Made by a program: the position numbers and the translations under genes | Notes under the pieces: model-generated | Told to the model about the DNA's origin: nothing | Database searches by the model: none | The model's input: the letters and a program-made list of their open reading frames with translations, nothing else | Shown: piece after piece, positions 61,642 to 64,000 of the stretch | Layout: the number at the start of each line of letters is the position of its first letter | Numbering within the stretch: the stretch's first letter is position 1 | Assembly: GCA_037074765.1 (NCBI GenBank) | Contig: JBAMDO010000046.1 | Coordinates: forward strand, 62,001-126,000 | Source of the DNA: Mansonella perstans | Lineage: Eukaryota; Nematoda; Chromadorea; Rhabditida; Onchocercidae | DNA: 64,000 nucleotides | Reading direction: 5' to 3'

Positions 61642-63498
61642 TTCGATGGAGCGAGACAAGCCACAGGCCTACTTCCTACTTCACTCGATGAATAGATCAC
61701 TTGGCCGTTAAACTGTGTACGTTTGTGGATGTAGAATAAGCATTGAACCATTGAAGAAGCATTGAAGCAGCGAAACAGACAGACACATCCTATAGCAGAC
61801 GGCGTCGGGCAAGCGTAGAGTGTACGTGTCGAAAATCTCCGTCTCCTTAAAATCGATCAATGAATGTTATTGGTTGGAGTGTATATAGGGTGGTGGCTAG
61901 TTGTTAAACGCCCGACAAAAAGGTTTTTTTTTTTTGTTGGAATAAACCGAATAGTTTGCTATAATTCGACCCTTTGCAATCGTTTATTATGTGTATCACG
62001 TGGGAAATAAACTTTGTTGTTGTGATCGCGCATAGGCAAGCATAACAGAAATGTGTAAATGCTTTGATCATTAATCTTAATGACTGATAGATGTTGTAAA
62101 AGTTCTGGTGGATAAGCTAGTGTTTATCGATTGAAGTCTTTTTGCTGATTTCTAATGGATGGATTAGTTCAGACATTTATCAGTTGATATCAATTAACGG
62201 ATTAGTTCGAAAATTTATCAGTTAATATCAATTAACGGATTAGTTCGAAAATTTATCAGTTGATATCAATTAACGGATTAGTTCGAAAATTTATCAGTTA
62301 ATATCAATTAACGGATTAGTTCGAAAATTTATCAGTTAATATCAATTAACGGATTAGTTCGAAAATTTATCAGTTGGTATCAATTAACGGATTAGTTTGA
62401 AAATTTATCAGTTGATATCAATTAACGGATTAGTTCGAAAATTTATCAGTTGACGGACGATAAATTATCATAGCAACAATAGAGAAGAATAATACAAGAC
62501 GAGCAAATCATATACTAAAATTTCTTTCAGCTGAATCTTATAGTATTTTTTTGAACTCCGTATGTACCAGAATATTGTTTAATCATAGAAGTTTATCGTA
62601 GAAGTAAAAGTTTACGATCCAATGATTGGTACAGTCAGAGAGATGATTTATCATGTTACATCCTTGCCGATAATTTCCCACAGTAACATTTGAAATCCTT
62701 TCTGATTTGCCGATTACCTCCAATTAACCTAGCTATTATTTGACCTCTGTGACTTGATCTCTATGCATATGCAATTATTCAGACAAAAATAATTGTTATG
62801 TTACAAATTTCCTAATTATTTAAATTTAATCGGAGAAGTTTCTGTAATAAAGGAATCATAACAATTCTCTGTGCAACAAAATATTTCGTGTTTCACCGTA
62901 GGAATAACAATTACCTAACACGAAATTATCATTCGAAGAAAACGGTTGAATTTGGAAAAAGAGCTAATTTGGGCAAACATTTTTGTTCTACCTTTGCTTA
63001 GGTATTTTGTAGTAAATTGAAGCTGAAAAATTAGTGTTGTATGTTGCAAGTGGAATGTGTAATTCCTCTTTTGAAAGTCTTTCTTTTTACCACTATTCTC
63101 TGAACAACAGAATATCTCTTTTCAGATTCATTAAGTATTTTACCATTTGTTGTATTTGTGCTTTGTGTTTCGTTTTCAGCTAAAATTCATATTGTGTGAA
63201 CGTTTTTCCAATTCTGTCTTAAGCGGGATTAAAGTAATTATTTATAAGACAAAAAGCATGTTCTGTTTAGAAAGAAAGTTAGGATTAAGCTTTCTTAGCA
63301 TTGGAAGCAATTTTGATTATCGAATTCATTATTTGAATTCAGCTTAACATCTATAACATATATTTCATCTGTGTACTGGTTGATAGGTTTTAAATCCGTG
63401 TAACCTGAAAGACAGCTTTCATTGTCATTTCTTTAAATTGCGATTCATAGACTGGCTCAGTTGGCTACTGTAGTATTTCATTTCAGGTTAAGCAGAGA
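61642..63498. other. Divergent intergenic region between unc-115 and the phosphatase
   Basis: Contains the 5' ends and presumably the promoters of both genes, and the 38-bp minisatellite at 62161-62454. The stretch 61640-61830 is the least AT-rich part and may be the unc-115 5' UTR and core promoter. No exon beyond those listed. Confidence 0.5.
62161..62454 (+). repeat. 38-bp minisatellite, 7.7 copies
   Basis: Head-to-tail copies of a 38-nt unit starting GGATTAGTTCGAAAATTT and ending ATCAATTAAC. Units differ by single changes (GTTAATATC, GTTGATATC, GTTGGTATC). The last copy is partial and runs out at GTTGAC. Confidence 0.97.
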
Positions 63499-63983
63499 AT
63501 GTCAAACGCTGATTTTGAGAAGAAAAGTATCCTTTTTGTATGCTTAGGTAAGTTCACATTTTTGAACACTTCATGAGCATGCGTGCATTGCAGTTATAAG
63601 AGGTAGAGTTAAAGGCTGTATCGGGTGCCACTACTTTCTTTACATTAGGAACATAGTCATTTGACATTTTTGAAAAAGTGCAGGAAGATAGCTTTGTTTG
63701 CTTTAATTTGGTTACTGTGTCATATTTTGGGAAGATGGAGTAGGAGTACTGCCAACTCGTTACCACAATTAAGCTAAACTCCTAGTGCAGGCAATATTTG
63801 TCGATCACCGATGGCCGAAGGTATTTTCTTGGATCTTATTAGAAAGAAAGATCTTATGGAAAAATGGATTGTGGATAGTGCTGCAGTTAGCAATTTTCAT
63901 ATTGGTAAATCTCCGGATAAAAGAACAATGGCAACACTGGCTGGACATGGGATAACAGATTATAAGCATACAGTTCGACAAGT
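63499..63983 (+). CDS. ACP1: Low-molecular-weight protein tyrosine phosphatase, 5' part
   Basis: Cytosolic cysteine phosphatase that hydrolyses phosphotyrosine. Exon 1 (63499-63547) encodes MSNADFEKKSILFVCLG. Exon 2 (63791 to about 63983) continues NICRSPMAEGIFLDLIRKKD and KRTMATLAGHGITDY, ending HTVRQ before a probable GTTTGT donor. The split codon joins cleanly to give the P-loop VCLGNICRS (C-x5-R, with the catalytic Cys and Arg). VDSAA and the GHGI segment also match the family. The conserved DP loop with the catalytic Asp lies beyond the window. Transcribed divergently from unc-115. Confidence 0.93.
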
Positions 63984-64000
63984 TTGTTTCAGTTTGTTTC

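Noticed and set aside
1..64000. CRISPR arrays, tRNA or rRNA genes
   Set aside because: No spaced identical repeats, no tRNA T-arm consensus and no rRNA segments were noticed on either strand; a tRNA scan would be decisive.

Overview
The window looks like nuclear DNA of a parasitic nematode, most likely a filarial or related spirurid worm. The evidence is an AT-rich genome with many short introns, TTTTCAG-type splice acceptors directly upstream of start codons, recognisable nematode muscle and axon genes (alp-1, unc-115), BEL/Pao retrotransposons, and an exact copy of the nematode spliced leader SL1 inside one retrotransposon LTR. The species call is an inference. Genes were assembled by eye from exons, so splice sites are approximate unless a position is given.

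Layout. 762-9520 (+): 3' part of an ALP/Enigma-family muscle LIM gene (ZM motif and four LIM domains). 9793-14072 (-): three genes in the same orientation, 5' to 3' a GPATCH2-like/R3H protein, the RNase P/MRP subunit RPP14 and 3-ketodihydrosphingosine reductase (KDSR); spacing and acceptors suggest an operon. 14073-19835: mostly non-coding with orphan exon candidates. 19836-22956 (+): TAF4 of TFIID. 22957-29428: apparently empty. 29429-35590 (+): GPI inositol-deacylase PGAP1. 37340-41796 (-): Unkempt CCCH zinc-finger RNA-binding protein. 44079-46210 (+): a decayed KDEL-receptor gene. 46869-53322: a nested cluster of BEL/Pao elements. 55965-61641 (-): UNC-115/abLIM (three LIM domains and a villin headpiece), followed by a 38-bp minisatellite. 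63499 to the window end (+): low-molecular-weight protein tyrosine phosphatase, cut by the edge.

The most striking observation is in the BEL/Pao cluster. Immediately after the AATAAA signal of the truncated 3' LTR there is a perfect 22-nt SL1 sequence followed by two 21-nt degenerate SL1 copies. The partner LTR about 5.7 kb upstream has two such units at the same place, and two other LTRs in the cluster have progressively weaker versions there. The unit lengths (22+21+21) are what repeated rounds of SL1 trans-splicing at the AAAG/G junction followed by reverse transcription would produce. I propose that this element tolerates, or uses, trans-splicing of its own genomic RNA by keeping SL1 in the terminal redundancy used for strand transfer. 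This is a hypothesis; I know of no published description of it.

Functionally the genes are mostly housekeeping: transcription (TAF4), RNA processing (RPP14, GPATCH2-like), lipid and GPI metabolism (KDSR, PGAP1), translational control (Unkempt), actin-linked LIM adaptors (alp-1, unc-115) and a tyrosine phosphatase.
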